A stretch of DNA of 64,000 nt from Zantedeschia hybrid cultivar (Eukaryota > Streptophyta > Magnoliopsida > Alismatales > Araceae), in contig JARZZO010000001.1 in assembly GCA_030544215.1 (NCBI GenBank), forward strand, positions 39,149,670-39,213,669, given 5' to 3'. The translations under genes and the position numbers were made by a program. The notes under the pieces were generated by a model. That model worked only from the letters and a program-made list of their open reading frames with translations, did not search any database and was not told the DNA's origin. Positions 11,261-22,726 of the stretch are shown piece after piece; position 1 is the first letter of the stretch; the number at the start of each line of letters is the position of its first letter.

Positions 11261-13677
11261 ATCTCCCACTTAGACTAAAGCCAATCACTTTTGTATAGAT
11301 TGCCCATATTCTCTAAGTGACGCTAAAAAACATTTCAGTGGATCTGCTATGTTGTCGGTTGAAGGAACCCTCCCTACCATGACATCTCCTCGAGCTATAA
11401 TCTCTCTGATCAGATGAAAGCACCACAGAATGTGCTTCGACTTCTGATGAGACCTCGACTCTTTTGCTTGAGCAATCGCCCCATTGTTGTCACACAGCAG
11501 TGGGACGGGACCAGAGATGCTTTCCACCACACCAAGATCGCCGTTGAATTTCTTCATATAGACTGCTTCCTTAGCGGCTTAAGCAGCAATAATACACTCA
11601 GCTTCCGTTGTCGAATTAGCAGTGGTTTCCTGCTTGAAACTTTTCCAGCTCACTACTCCTCCGTTGAGTGTGAAAACAAACCCTGATGTTGACTTGTTGT
11701 CATCCGGATCAGACTGAAAACTTTAGTCAGTATATCCTTGCAGCTTTAAGTATCCTCCTCTATAGATAAGAAACATATCCTTAGTTCTTCTCAAGTACTT
11801 AAGAATGCATTTCACAGCCTTCCAGTGTTCATTACCTGGATCTGCCTGATATCTATTCGTAACATTTAGAGCATATGCAACATCAGGTCTAGTACATAGT
11901 ATGGCGTACATGATGGAACCTATGGTTGAAGTATAGGGAATCTTATCCACCACTGCCCTCTCTTTAGGAGTCTTGAGAGACTGACCTATGAAGAGATAAA
12001 TTCCATGTCTCATTGGTATGAGACTTCTCTTGGAATTTTCCATGCCAAATCTTTTGACAATGGTTTCTATGTACATGGATTGAGTTAAAGCTAACATCTT
12101 ATTTAATCTATCTCTATAGATCCATATTCCAAATACGTAAGATGCTTCTTCCAAATTCTTCATGGAGAAATTCTTGGATAGCCAGATCTTTACCAATGAC
12201 ATCATCCTTACATCATTCCGAATGAGTAGAATGTCGTCAACGTAAAGAACTAGGAATGTGATTGCGCTCCCACAGTTTTTCTTGTATACACAAGGTTCAT
12301 CTTCATTGTTAATGAAGTCATAAGATTTGATTGCCTCATCAAACCTTATGTTCCAGTTCCGAGAAGCTTGTTTTAGTCTATAAATGGACCTTTGCAACTT
12401 GCATACCATATATGGAGATTCCTTTGATGTGAAGCCCTCTGGCTGTATCATATACACCTCCTCCTCAAGGTTTTCATTGAGGAAGGCCGTCTTCACATCT
12501 ATCTGCTATATTTCATAATCATGGTATGCAGCAATAGCGAGAAGAATTCTGATAGACTTAATCATGGCAATGGGTGAGAAGGTCTTGTCATAATCAATGT
12601 CTTGCCTTTGATGATAACCCTTCGCCACTAACATTGCCTTATAAGTCTCAATTCGTCCATTTGCACCAATCTTTCTTTTAAAGATCCTTTTGCATCCGAT
12701 AGGTACTATACCTTCGGACAAGTCAACCAAGTTCCAAACTTGGTTGATGTGCATGGACTGAATTTCAAAATTCATGGCTTCTCACAATTTCCCGGCCTCT
12801 AGACTTTCAACGGCCTCTTGGTAAGTCTTAGGATCATCATCCTCATTATAAAGTATTCTAGAACCATCTAAATTGATATGTTGTGCATATCTTTCGGGTG
12901 GTTTAGGTACTCTTTCTAACGTACGAGGTTCTTATGTATTTTCTTGAACAGGTTCAGAAACTGACAGTTCATCTGATAAGCCATTAATAGTTTGTGGATG
13001 TGAAATTTCTTCCAGAGTTACTTTACTCCCACTATCCTTCGGGAAAATATAATCTTCTTCCAAAAAGATAGCTCTCTTGGCTACAAATACCTTTTGTTCG
13101 CCAAGATGATAAAAGTAATATCCGAAAGTTTTCTTCGGATGTTCCACAAATCTGCATTTATCAGTTTCGGACTCCAGCTTATCTGCATCATGTCTTTTGA
13201 CATGAGCAAGACATCTCCAGACTTTAACATATTTAAGGTTTGGTTTCCTCCTATTCTATATCTTATACAGAGTAGTTGCAACAGATTTACTGGGTACCTT
13301 GTTCAGGATATACATAGCCGAGCTAAGTTCATATCCCTATAAGGACACTAGTAATTTGGACATGCTCATCATCGAACGTACCATTTTCATTAATGTGTGA
13401 TTCCTCATTTTTAATACACCAATCATTTGAGGTGTATAAGGAGGTATAAGATGAGAAAGGATACCATTATCCTTTAGGTATTTAGTGAACTATGTACTTA
13501 AGTATTCACCACCACGATCAGAATTATCTGAATTTCTCAAAAGCTTCAGATTTATACTTCAAAAAGTATATGAATCCAAACCTTGAGTAATCATTAGTGA
13601 ATGTAATGAAGTATGAGAAGCTACCAATGGCTTAGGTAGATATAAGACCACATACATCTGAATGTATTAGTTCCAGT
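11261..13677 (-). pseudogene. pol: Copia D pol remnant: integrase tail, RT and RNase H
   Basis: Read leftward, most of it stays in one frame with several stops. About 13677-12932 is the integrase C-terminal region (VFVAKRAIFLEEDY and FGYYFYHLGEQ, typical of copia). 12775-12506 is the RT start (KRKIGANGRIETYKAMLVAKGY), and 12496-11723 is the RT core with LYVDDILLIRNDV, MRHGIYLF and KAVKCILKYLRRTKD. 11557-11285 is the RNase H end with CDNNGAIAQAKESRSHQKS. The integrase is interrupted at 13677 by the LTR of Tat2. The catalytic integrase core, protease, gag and 5' LTR are not found in the window. Confidence 0.85.
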
Positions 13678-14979
13678 TGTGGGTGCTCAATTGTGGTGTG
13701 TAGTGTTCATGATTTCATATTGATTATGTGACAAACAAAATATTAAAATAAAGATTGTGATTGCCATAAACCTAAAGGTTTCAAAAGAGAGATCGGTTAC
13801 CTCTTCTAACTTGGGAAATTGGTTCTTTGTTCCTTCTCTTTGGCCGGCCAAAAAGAAAGAGCCCTTTTTTGTTCTCTTGATTTTATGTTGATTTCTTGAT
13901 TTGTTATTCCAAAGCTTCTCTTTTGAATCTCCTTTGTTTCTTCTTCGAATCTCCTTTGTACCTTGCAAAAACGGATAACAATAAAAAAGAAAAGATCTAA
14001 TTAGAACTAAAATAGAGAATAATATCTATTCTTTTAATGAATTCAAACATGCAATTAAACTAATCTACTCACTTGTTTTAGATTCTTTAAACCCCTAACA
14101 TGAACATGGGTTTTGAAAAGGATGTGGTGAGTGTGTGTAACATGAAGTGATGAGATGAACTATGTAGGAAAACAATGATAAATATATAGAAAATAATGTG
14201 AAAACTAGAGAGAAGTTAAGAAAAGAAGACGGTTGGTTGACTCCTCCATAGCCTTGGCCTTCAAAAGCTTCAAAGGATGAAGAGGACGAATAAAAAGAAG
14301 CTTTAGATGAAGCTTCTCTTACTATCCACGTTTTTCTTCTTGAGATCCTTCAAACACCTTGTCTTAAGCTTCAAAATCAGCAATTGCTAACCTTTTCAAA
14401 GGTCCAATGGGTGTATATTTCTAAGAATAGGTTTTGGAGTGGTTTAGGCTTCAAAAGTACTCTACCCCGCAATCCGACTTACCTTGGATGAGCATGGAGG
14501 AGTTTGCAACCCTCCCAACTTCGGAAACCGGATTATATCGGCCAAATCATGTTTATGAGGAAACTCTCAAATCGCGTCGCCTAAACGGGATACTATTTGA
14601 CTAATTAAAGCAGCCAAAAATAGAAATAAAATCCAGAAAGGAAACCGAAAAAGATTAGGGAACCTAAATCACGTCTCCCTAGAGCGACGTGCTTTAGATA
14701 ATTAAGAAATTAATTCGAATTAAAAATCAAAAACCTAAACAGATTATAACCTAAATGGCGTCTCTCTTAGGTGACACTATTATGATAAATCTATCTGAAT
14801 TTAGGAATTTAATTCCGAACTGATTTCTGCTAGGAATCTAAATGGCGTCGTTGCTAATCAACAAATTTCGAAAAAAATCAGTAAAAATTAATTTATGATT
14901 AAATATCAGACTATTTTTGGGCATTATAATTGTGACATGAAATTTACTCAATATGAAGTCAAAATTAGTGTGTCTACAG
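13678..14979 (-). repeat. 3' LTR of Tat-lineage element Tat2
   Basis: The 1302-bp LTR starts TGTGGGTGCTCAATTG and ends GTGTCTACA. It aligns with both LTRs of Tat1 (TGTGAGTGCTT...GTGTCTACA), and next to it on the right is GTTGCCCCACCTTGGC, the complement of a purine-rich tract GCCAAGGTGGGGCAAC that Tat1 also has. It is inserted in the integrase of copia D (left flank CCAGT). It carries four degenerate GCGTC-N10-GACGC modules at 14574-14864. The matching 5' LTR is not in the window. Confidence 0.85.
14574..14864. repeat. Four decayed GCGTC-N10-GACGC modules in Tat2 LTR
   Basis: Modules start at 14574, 14671, 14758 and 14845. All keep a 10-nt spacer, but the right half-sites are eroded (GATAC, GACGT, GACAC, AACAA). 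They occupy the same LTR positions as the four modules in the Tat1 LTRs. Confidence 0.75.
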
Positions 14980-16206
14980 TTGCCCCACCTTGGCATTGAC
15001 TTTACAAGAGAGTGAAATGTAATGGAATGAACTGAAAAGGTGATGTCAAGGTGTGATGAGACACGCTCTCAACATCATATGATGGGAAGTTTTCTCAAAA
15101 TTATCAATGAAATAACTCAAAGAGAATACTGGAATTAATCTTGTTTGGATGAAAGAGATAAATGAATTAAAATAAGGTCGATCAATTTCCACGATTGGGA
15201 AGTACCCTAGGTCACAAACCCTATAGGTTTCATCATGGAGAGTAGTTATCAGTCAATGTGGACGTGCTACAACCGTGATGGATCTTAAAAGGAAACAAAA
15301 AATATAAGATAAAGAATCCAAGTAAGGATATGCTTTTAAATATATCCTCAATAAAACCTCAAAGATAATTGAGAAATCAATTCATAATAGAATATTTCAT
15401 ATCACATTGGGATTTATTTAAACAATGGTCTGAAATTTAATGAATAATTAATTCTTATCACAATAATTTCAAAGTCCTGTATAATGCATGCTAGGCTAAA
15501 AGAAAAATTAAAATGAAATAAAATATAAATTAATCAAGGATAATATTGTTAAATTATCATTGATGAGTCAAGATACCAGTCTTGCAATCCAGTGCTAAGC
15601 CGAGGCTCGTTTCTCCACGTACTGTTTCACAAAAGCGGAACCATCGTCCCCATCAATTGGCAATCTAATGGCCTATCCATGCGATTAAGAATCCTCTGAA
15701 ATTATCATTGTTTTTGTTGAAGGGGAACTCAAATTCCAGTTTCATCAAAATTACAAGGTCCTTGATGTAATCTAATAAATATTTAACATATAATAATGAT
15801 AATGCAAATCAATTACATAATGGAATACAGGGATAGAGATAACTATCTTTTTACTCACAGTTGGGACTCAGTGAAACTCCCACAGTGGGACTTTACTAGA
15901 ATCTTTGGCATCATTTTTCTTTTCTTGATATTTCCTGCACTCAAAATATGTCAGTGACTTCAAGCAAATAGATAATCAACACCAAATGCCAGTAAATATG
16001 GAATTTTTGAAAAAGTATTAGAAATTCAGAAAACTCATCAAACGGCGTCACTGCGCATAGACGTCATTTAAATGACGTCGCCCTGTCCAGACGCCATTGA
16101 GCTTATAGAAACTGCTCCTTGTTCTGACTCCAATCCGAACTCCACTCTTGTTCATGCACATCCCTCTTCCAATTCGGAAAGGGCTTCCCAACTTCGTAAA
16201 TCCTTC
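14980..16206. other. Tat2 non-coding spacer between 3' LTR and antisense gene
   Basis: No gene is seen. The stretch aligns with 29272-30475 of Tat1, for example ATCATATGATGGGAAGTTTT, CCATGATGGATCTTAAAA-type words and the CCAGTTTCATC segment. It includes two modules (16045, 16075) just upstream of the TATA box of the PMD-like gene. Confidence 0.7.
16045..16094. repeat. Two tandem GCGTC-N10-GACGC modules upstream of Tat2 PMD-like gene
   Basis: Half-sites lie at 16045 and 16060, then 16075 and 16090, a strict 15-bp alternation. The module repeat is 30 bp and the spacer 10 nt in both. Confidence 0.85.
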
Positions 16207-16213
16207 TATAAAA
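16207..16213 (+). promoter_or_regulatory. TATA box of Tat2 antisense PMD-like gene
   Basis: TATAAAA in the context CCTTCTATAAAACC, about 130 bp upstream of the ATG at 16334. The same context (CCTTCTATATAAAC) occurs at the corresponding place in Tat1 (30476), so the box is conserved between the two elements. Confidence 0.6.
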
Positions 16214-16333
16214 CCTCCCTCTCTACATATCCAAGCATTACAATACACAAATAAGAGAGAAAGTCAATGAATCCTCTTCAAAGCTCAAGAGAAATCAAGA
16301 CACTAAGAGGAAAAATCCAATTAATTCAAGAAG

Positions 16334-17773
16334 ATGGCGAGTTCTGCGAAAGATTCTTCAAACAAGAGGATAAGGAAGATGATTGAAAAGCTTTTTGAAG
16401 TGAAAGATCATCTAAAAGCGGGCGAGATCCTAACCTATAAGTAAGTTAATCTCTCTTCTAATCAATTCTTCTCTTTTTCTATGCAACTTTCCACATTTTC
16501 TCCAAATTCTTCATGAGCATGATAGAACTATTACAATTTCTTTTCTTTAACTAGGGATATCCTTTCTTCCCTGATCCAAGAAGATTCTCTTCACTCCCAT
16601 GGATCCAAAAGCTTGTAAACAAGATCAATCTCTCAATACAATCTTATATATCCAAGTGACATATTCAAGGGTTGGTTATTCATGGCAAATATTACAAAAG
16701 CACAAGCATGGATTTGGCTGCAATGGGTGCTTTGATCGAGTTATGGCATCCTCAAACTCATACATTTCTTTTTGCCACGTTTGAAGCCACTATCCTCCTG
16801 AAAGAAGCCGAACTCCTATTGGGTCTTCCTAAGCTCAAGGTCAATAACGATGAACCTGATTGGAGTGATATGATGTTCATGAGGGAAAAGATCAAAGGTC
16901 AACAATTATTAGAGAAGATCATGAAGGGTTCAAAAGAAGTTCAAGACTGTCTTACGAAGAAGGGGATCAGTCTTGCTAAATTAGCTGAATGGACTCTGAA
17001 GAAGATAGAGAATCTTAAGGATGGATATACAAATAATGTGATGAAGGCGTTCACCACATGCTTGGCTGGAGCTCTACTATTCTCTGTTCAAGATAATGTT
17101 CTAGAAGATGATCAGATTAGTGCAATCGGTGGGATTTTTGAAGGGAAGCAGATCAGTACAACAATTCTAGCCTATCTCTACAGTGGACTCTCTGCAGTTT
17201 CTACATGTCAACTTCCTTATGGTAGCATGCTACTCTTAGCTCTATGGGTGGAATTTCATTTCAAATTCAACTATAATGAAGAAGAGGTTCCAAAGATATC
17301 CCAAATGTATTAGTGCAATCCTATCTTCCATATTGCTAATATAGTGAAGTTCAATGACAACATGACCAATCGAGTGCCCAACTTCAAGACTCGAGCTGAC
17401 TGGCGAGCTTACTTCAAGACTATGCCAAGGACTGGATTCGAATCCACGCCACTTCCTCTCATAGAAAAGGCAGTTCAAGTGCGTTGTAGTGCTGGCATAG
17501 AGCTCCGACTAATCGAGGCGACCGAGTTTGTTCTCTACAATGCACATCGCTGTCATCCTTAACTTGGTATGCCACGCTACGAATTTCCTGAAATATCTTC
17601 TCTTTCTCCAATTAAGAAACGGGCTTTGAAAACTGACGAAGACTTCAAGGCGACAGAACTCATTGCAACTCTGTGGAACATCGGATTTCACCCGTTGTGT
17701 AAAACTTCCTCATGAAGCCAATCAAGAATTATGGAAAACTTATGTAAAGGAGCTTAAGAAAATTCGACCATGA
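16334..17773 (+). pseudogene. PMD-like extra gene of Tat2 (two exons), antisense to gag-pol
   Basis: Exon 1 (16334-16440) starts MASSAKDSSNKRIRK. An intron follows at 16441-16554 (GTAAGT...CTAG), and exon 2 runs from 16555. Exon 2 reads SSLPWIQKLV, GALIELWHPQTHTFLF, ILLKEAELLLGLP, GISLAKLAEWTLKKIENL, AFTTCLAGALLFSVQDNVLEDDQ, LAYLYSGLSAVSTC and LRLIEATEFVLYNAHRC, and aligns with 30802-31995 of Tat1. The W-P-x-THTF and E-AELLLGLP words are those of the plant mobile domain / DUF7745-type group. In-frame stops at 16657 (a Trp codon in Tat1), 17311 and 17560, a further stop at 17713 and an exon-1 phase off by two bases make it a pseudogene. Function is unknown; family assignment is by eye. Confidence 0.65.
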
Positions 17774-17895
17774 AAGCTCTCAATCTCATCTTCCAACTTG
17801 ATGTATTTTGCCTTACTTTCTTGAAAAATTATTCCTTTATTACAATACAAAAATCATTCATTAATGTTATGCAATTTTTCTTGAACTTTTCCTTG

Positions 17896-17901
17896 AATAA
17901 A
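17896..17901 (+). terminator. Possible poly(A) signal of the Tat2 PMD-like gene
   Basis: AATAAA lies about 125 bp downstream of the end of the PMD-like gene. Tat1 has two AATAAA words at the equivalent place. Confidence 0.4.
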
Positions 17902-17951
17902 ACTATGCTTTTCCTCAAAATACCAAGGTTCAGGATAATTTAACTCAAATC

Positions 17952-18286
17952 GCGTCAACTCAGAGTGACGCGTTTTAGTCAAATTCAATTTCCGAAAATA
18001 AGAATTTAATCCTTAAACAACTCAAATATTGTCTTGTCAGGGAGATGCCTTTCCATTTCTCTCTCCTATTTTCCAGAGATTTCCAACAATTAATCCACTG
18101 AATAGTGTCCTCCTTCAGAGACGCATATTACTGATTACCCCGTATTTCCGTGGTATGGCCCTGACCGAAAAAGGCGGTTAATTCCAAAAGGCGTCGCCCT
18201 TGGGGAACACGTTTAACAAATTTCAAAAATTTTATGTTGCCGCCTCAATTTGTGCGCCACTGAATAGCGTCGCTGTTCCCAAACAC
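17952..18286. repeat. Four GCGTC-N10-GACGC modules between the two antisense genes of Tat2
   Basis: Modules start at 17952, 18105, 18191 and 18267, all with a 10-nt spacer. The last two have decayed right half-sites (AACAC). Positions correspond to the five modules at 32175-32518 in Tat1. Confidence 0.75.
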
Positions 18287-18534
18287 GATTTAACGATTTC
18301 AAACAGGGTCGCACGAGCTCGAACCCCTTCTCTCCTCATTCTCTCTTTGGATTTCTCTCTCTTCACTCCTCCTTCTCCGGCGATCACCAGTGCTCCCCCT
18401 TTTTTTCTGGCCATCTCTCTCAAATCCGGCAAGCTTCGGTCACTCCAGCAGCGAGCTCCTCCTGTTGCCAGCCACCCTCTTTCATCTCTACGTTCCCTCT
18501 CACTCTCAAACTCTCTCACTCCCTTGGGCTCTCT

Positions 18535-18745
18535 CTCGAGGTGGTACAATTGCCCGAGGGCGAGGAAGCGATGCCGTATCACCGCCATCGAGGTGGTACA
18601 ATTGCTCGAAGGCGAGGAAGTTCCCAAAATGGTTGGTGAAGCGGCAACGGGACTTGCGGAGGTGGCAACCTTCATGGAGGCCGAAGAAGTACCACCCGCA
18701 GCTCAAGAGGGCGAAGCAGCGATGGCACTGGCCGAGGAAGCTAAT
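18535..18745 (+). pseudogene. Remnant of first exon of second PMD gene in Tat2
   Basis: A Glu/Ala-rich frame (EEVPKMVGEAATGLAEVATF, then MEAEEVPPAAQ) corresponds in position and composition to exon 1 of the second PMD gene of Tat1 (EEVPAALAEAAAFLEEEEAP, from 32660). An internal duplication of GAGGTGGTACAATTGC (18538 and 18590) is present. The element is cut by the LTR of copia E near 18745, so the PMD-encoding exons are missing. Confidence 0.4.
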
Positions 18746-20310
18746 AGAATTGGGTGGCCTCAAAGTCAATCATTGTACATTCTAGTTCGAAATATTAATA
18801 AAGGCAATCATTTCTTCATTTATAGTTCTCGCAACTTAACTATCGTAACGAAGGTCTGTAGACAAATGTATGGGATATTGAATCATGATGATATAATGAT
18901 AGTGAGATCAACATTCTTAGTCACTTGTCTTAAATAGTTCTCGATCATAGGATATTTGAATTGGATATTAAATATTTGATAAGATCGACACAGGTTATTT
19001 CTGCTCATGCGATGAGGGTGAATGATCTTACATTCACTTGTGTGATGACACTAAGACAAACTTATGGGTGCTCATTAGAGAATGAGTTCACTGAACAGAT
19101 CCGAATAGAATTTCTGGATGGTCATTATACCTAATAGTCAACCAAGGAATTCAATCGTTGCACTAGCGCAATTGGTCCTTTGACCTGAGTCACCAATGAT
19201 ACCTTGCTTGTAAACCATTGTGACTTGATTATCTGGCTTGTGGACTTTAACAATTAGGTCCACGATAGTCAGTCTCTCAGACACAGTGGAAAGCTTGCGA
19301 AGGTAATTGAGTGAACAACAAGGGATCACTCACTCTTGATATACCACTGGAGAGAGAATGTCCTATGGATGTGTACATAGAAATCCCCGGCCAGGGTCAA
19401 CTGAAAGAGATATCTTTCTAGAAGTTAACTGAGTACTGGAATCCATCTAAATAATGCGATAAAGGGTTTAACTATGAAACCATACCCTTGCGTTATTGGG
19501 ACATTGGATGAGTGAAGGATTTTATCTTTACAATATTTGCAGACGGAAAGGTTCAAATAAAGGGAACAATATTCCTTATATCTTCTGGGATCATAAGGTA
19601 GTGTTTGGTGCCGTTCATGGTCAGAAGGTCAAGTGGATTAATCATCGGATAATAAACCACTTGTTTATTGAATTAATTATTTAACATATGATGTTTAAAT
19701 AATAATTAATAAATACTAAACTTTAGAATTAGTTCTATGTTTAGTGGACCTGAAACCAGACTGATATATGGGCCTGGAGGGTCACACACATAAGAGTTCT
19801 CGTAAGATGGAGAAAGATGTTAAATATTATATTTATCTGGATTTTTGTAAAAAGCCGCAAGATAAACATGAATATTTAAATGGAGATTATCTAAGGCCAA
19901 GCTCTTGGATAATCATGAGAAATAAACCTTGTCCTTATCTATTATTAGTATAAAAGAAGGTCCAAGGGGGTGGTGTACGTACACCACAAGCCTAGAGATT
20001 TTCTCTCTCCTCTCTCTCTCTCTCTTGAAGAAGATCCCTCTTTCTTCTCAACTATATAGTGGATTTGAGATCGGATAGAAGTACTCAAGCCGAGGAGGAA
20101 ATCGCATTTGTGTCGGGAGCTCATGTGAATACCTTTGGAGATCGTGCGCGTGTGCAATTACCGAAACGGTTCAATCCACGGAAGATTCGAAACCCCGCAA
20201 AGGTGAAGAACGGTTCTTCCCGTTACCTTTTTATTGTCCGTTTTACGATCCCAGCAAACCAATACATGGAATCGTTTTAATTTTCCGCTACGTTCTATCG
20301 ATTCCTTACA
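18745..20310 (+). repeat. 5' LTR of Ty1/copia element E
   Basis: The LTR ends ATTCCTTACA at 20310, one base before a primer site (TGGTATTAAAAC). Its interior matches the other copia LTRs, for example GTGCTCATTAGAGAATGAGT followed by TCACTGAACAG, and a purine/CT-rich leader near 20000. The left end is approximate: GGGTGGCCTC at about 18752 resembles the AGGTGGCC word near the start of LTR C on its own strand. The 3' LTR of E is absent. Confidence 0.7.
19949..19956 (+). promoter_or_regulatory. TATA box of LTR E
   Basis: TATAAAAG is followed about 40 bp later by a CT-rich tract, the arrangement seen in the other copia LTRs of the window. Confidence 0.5.
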
Positions 20311-20311
20311 G

Positions 20312-20323
20312 TGGTATTAAAAC
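20312..20323 (+). other. Primer binding site of copia E (tRNA-iMet type, degenerate)
   Basis: TGGTATTAAAAC, one base after the LTR end, differs by a few bases from the common plant TGGTATCAGAGC complementary to initiator tRNA-Met. Confidence 0.7.
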
Positions 20324-22726
20324 CAAATTGCTGGTTCGATCGAAAAACAACATCATTTTGCATGTTTTTCTCGTTATGCATTCGGAACGATCTATTGTAG
20401 ATGTTCCAGGGCTTGCCATCGGGTGATTAACTGTCATATGATAGTAGGGATATGATCCTGAGCATGATAGTTTAATTTCATACGTATGGTTGTTCATTGT
20501 TTGACCCTAGGAGAGGCCAAACCCTAGTTGGGAAGTCGCGGACACATATTGAGTATGTATAGTTTCGGAGAATAATTTGATTCTAAATCTGTTTTCTGTT
20601 GCATCGCCGATGCTAACGATGGGCCAGTAAACATCCACTAACGTCGAGGAAGATTTACTGTCACCCAGGTCTATGCTGGACGGCCCCTCACCCACGTTGG
20701 ATGTCAGATGTAGGTACTTAAACGGACACAGGATGTGTCCTAGGGTCCCTACTGCCGGATGGGTCGACTGGCGAGGTCTGGCGACATCCGACTATGTCCA
20801 GCAATGCCGTCCAGCTCTACCACGACTGACGCGGTGGCCGGACACGATCCCCCCTTTTCCCTGCGGGTCGCGCACCAGGCTGCAACGATAACCTGCTGCA
20901 TGTAGGTGCCCTAATGGGCGTCAGGGAAGGGAGCGTGTGGGGAGTGGGTCCACCGCGACCAGCGACGTCCGGCATTGCCTCGGCCGGCAGGGTGGCCGGC
21001 TATACCCCCCTCCTCCCCGTGGGCTTCGCACAAGGTGCCGCGATAACTTATGAACCCTAACGGGCGACGGGGGAGGGCGGCGCGTGGGCTATCGGGTCGC
21101 CTGCCCGGGTCTAGGTGACCTGCGCACGACTTGGACCGGGTCCGTACCCGGCCGCTAATTACCAAACCCGTTAAGCCCTTTTAAAACCCCTTTAGCCCAT
21201 TTAGAAATTATTTAAGCCCAATTTTGGCAGTTTTAAAATTTGTTTAAACTATAAATATTTTAATTAATATATTATTAAATTGTTTAATTAATTGTTAGTT
21301 AAAATTATACGGGTTTAAAGTTAATGGGGTATTTGTTAATTATTTAAATTTGTTTTAAAATTATTAACTTAATTCCCTATTAAACTATGAAGTTGAGAAT
21401 TTGATTTTAAACTTAATTCTTCTTATGCATAACATGAAATTATTATATTGTTCAAATTGTTTGAGCATGTGGAGTTAATTAAATAGTTTAGTTATCAATT
21501 ATGTTGTGTATGTTGTTGATGTGCATGCGATAAATGTTATTTCAAAAACTAATGGTATTATATTTTTATAGAAATAATACCAACAATAATTATCTGATAG
21601 TTGTTTGATGCATTTGATGTATTGTGTTGAATGATGGGATGATCATGGACTTAGGTTAATCATGTGATGGTTATTATGGTTGAATGTGATGCATGTTTTC
21701 TTTGGTCTTTTTAAATAGGATCTACGTGTCCTCCTCTCTCTTAATCCAAATATACATTCTATCTCCCTCAAAGTTTGTACTCCCCTTGATAAGATCAAGG
21801 TTTCAAATCATTTAATGTACATTAGTGGACCTGCGAGTCCTATGTTAATGTAATTTTTTCAGATTAAGTTATTGAGGATGGGATCTTCTGAAGACACCCC
21901 TGGAGGACATACTCTCATCAGATGGAACATGTATTGCCGGATTCACCATAGGATCTCATTATGGATCATCGTTTAGCTCTGATGATTCCACAATAGAATT
22001 AAGTAGTCCATGATCATCCTATTTTAAATTTATGCATATATGTGATACTTGTGGAGTGTGCTATAAAATAGATATTTCTATTAAGTATACATGATACTTC
22101 AAATCAAAATATTATTAGTAGCACTTATTTTAAAAAAATAACTCAAATACCCACTTTTTCAAATTTAAGTTGTAAACATGAGATATTTAGAATAATCCAC
22201 GTAACCGACCATCATTATAGATCTTAGGTTAATTTTTATTTCAAATGGATTTGTTGTGCTACCACAAGGTCTATTTGATTTACTAATTTATCACAATCTA
22301 TGACATATGATATTCTTTTAAATAGGTGGACAAATGGTGTAGTTTTGTTGTGCTACCACAAGGATTACACCACGAATTCATATCTTCATAATGATGGATT
22401 AACTTAACTAAATCATTTGATTTGTTATACTACCACAAGATCAAACTGATTTAGGGGTTAAACCTGATCAAATATTACAATTGTTGCGATTGTCAAGAGT
22501 TGGCTGCCTGCAGATTGTAATGTAATTTGTTGTGCTACCACAAGATCACATGCTTGATATCTAAAGGATTTTGATCATCACTAGGAGATCACCGGAATCT
22601 CCCGTTCTGTACAATAGAGGGTCGTATAGATCGCCGAAAAATAGTGGGAGCTAAATCTAGATTAAAAGTCATAAATATGATTTAATTGAACTATCTACTC
22701 ATTATAAATTTTCTATGTAGGTCGCT
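20324..22726 (+). other. Long untranslated leader of copia E
   Basis: About 2.4 kb without a supported gene. The first part (about 20680-21170) is GC-rich; the rest is AT-rich. Four copies of a 20-nt word TTTGTTGTGCTACCACAAGG or close variants occur at 22250, 22344, 22421 and 22526, each able to form a TTGTG/CACAA stem with a 4-nt loop. The leader of copia B has four equivalent copies. Confidence 0.75.

Noticed and set aside
18200..18630. A 245-codon plus-strand frame as one protein
   Set aside because: It spans module-containing non-coding DNA, a Ser/Leu-rich leader, the Tat2 gene-2 start and the start of the copia E LTR. Only the Glu/Ala-rich part matches Tat1 exon 1.
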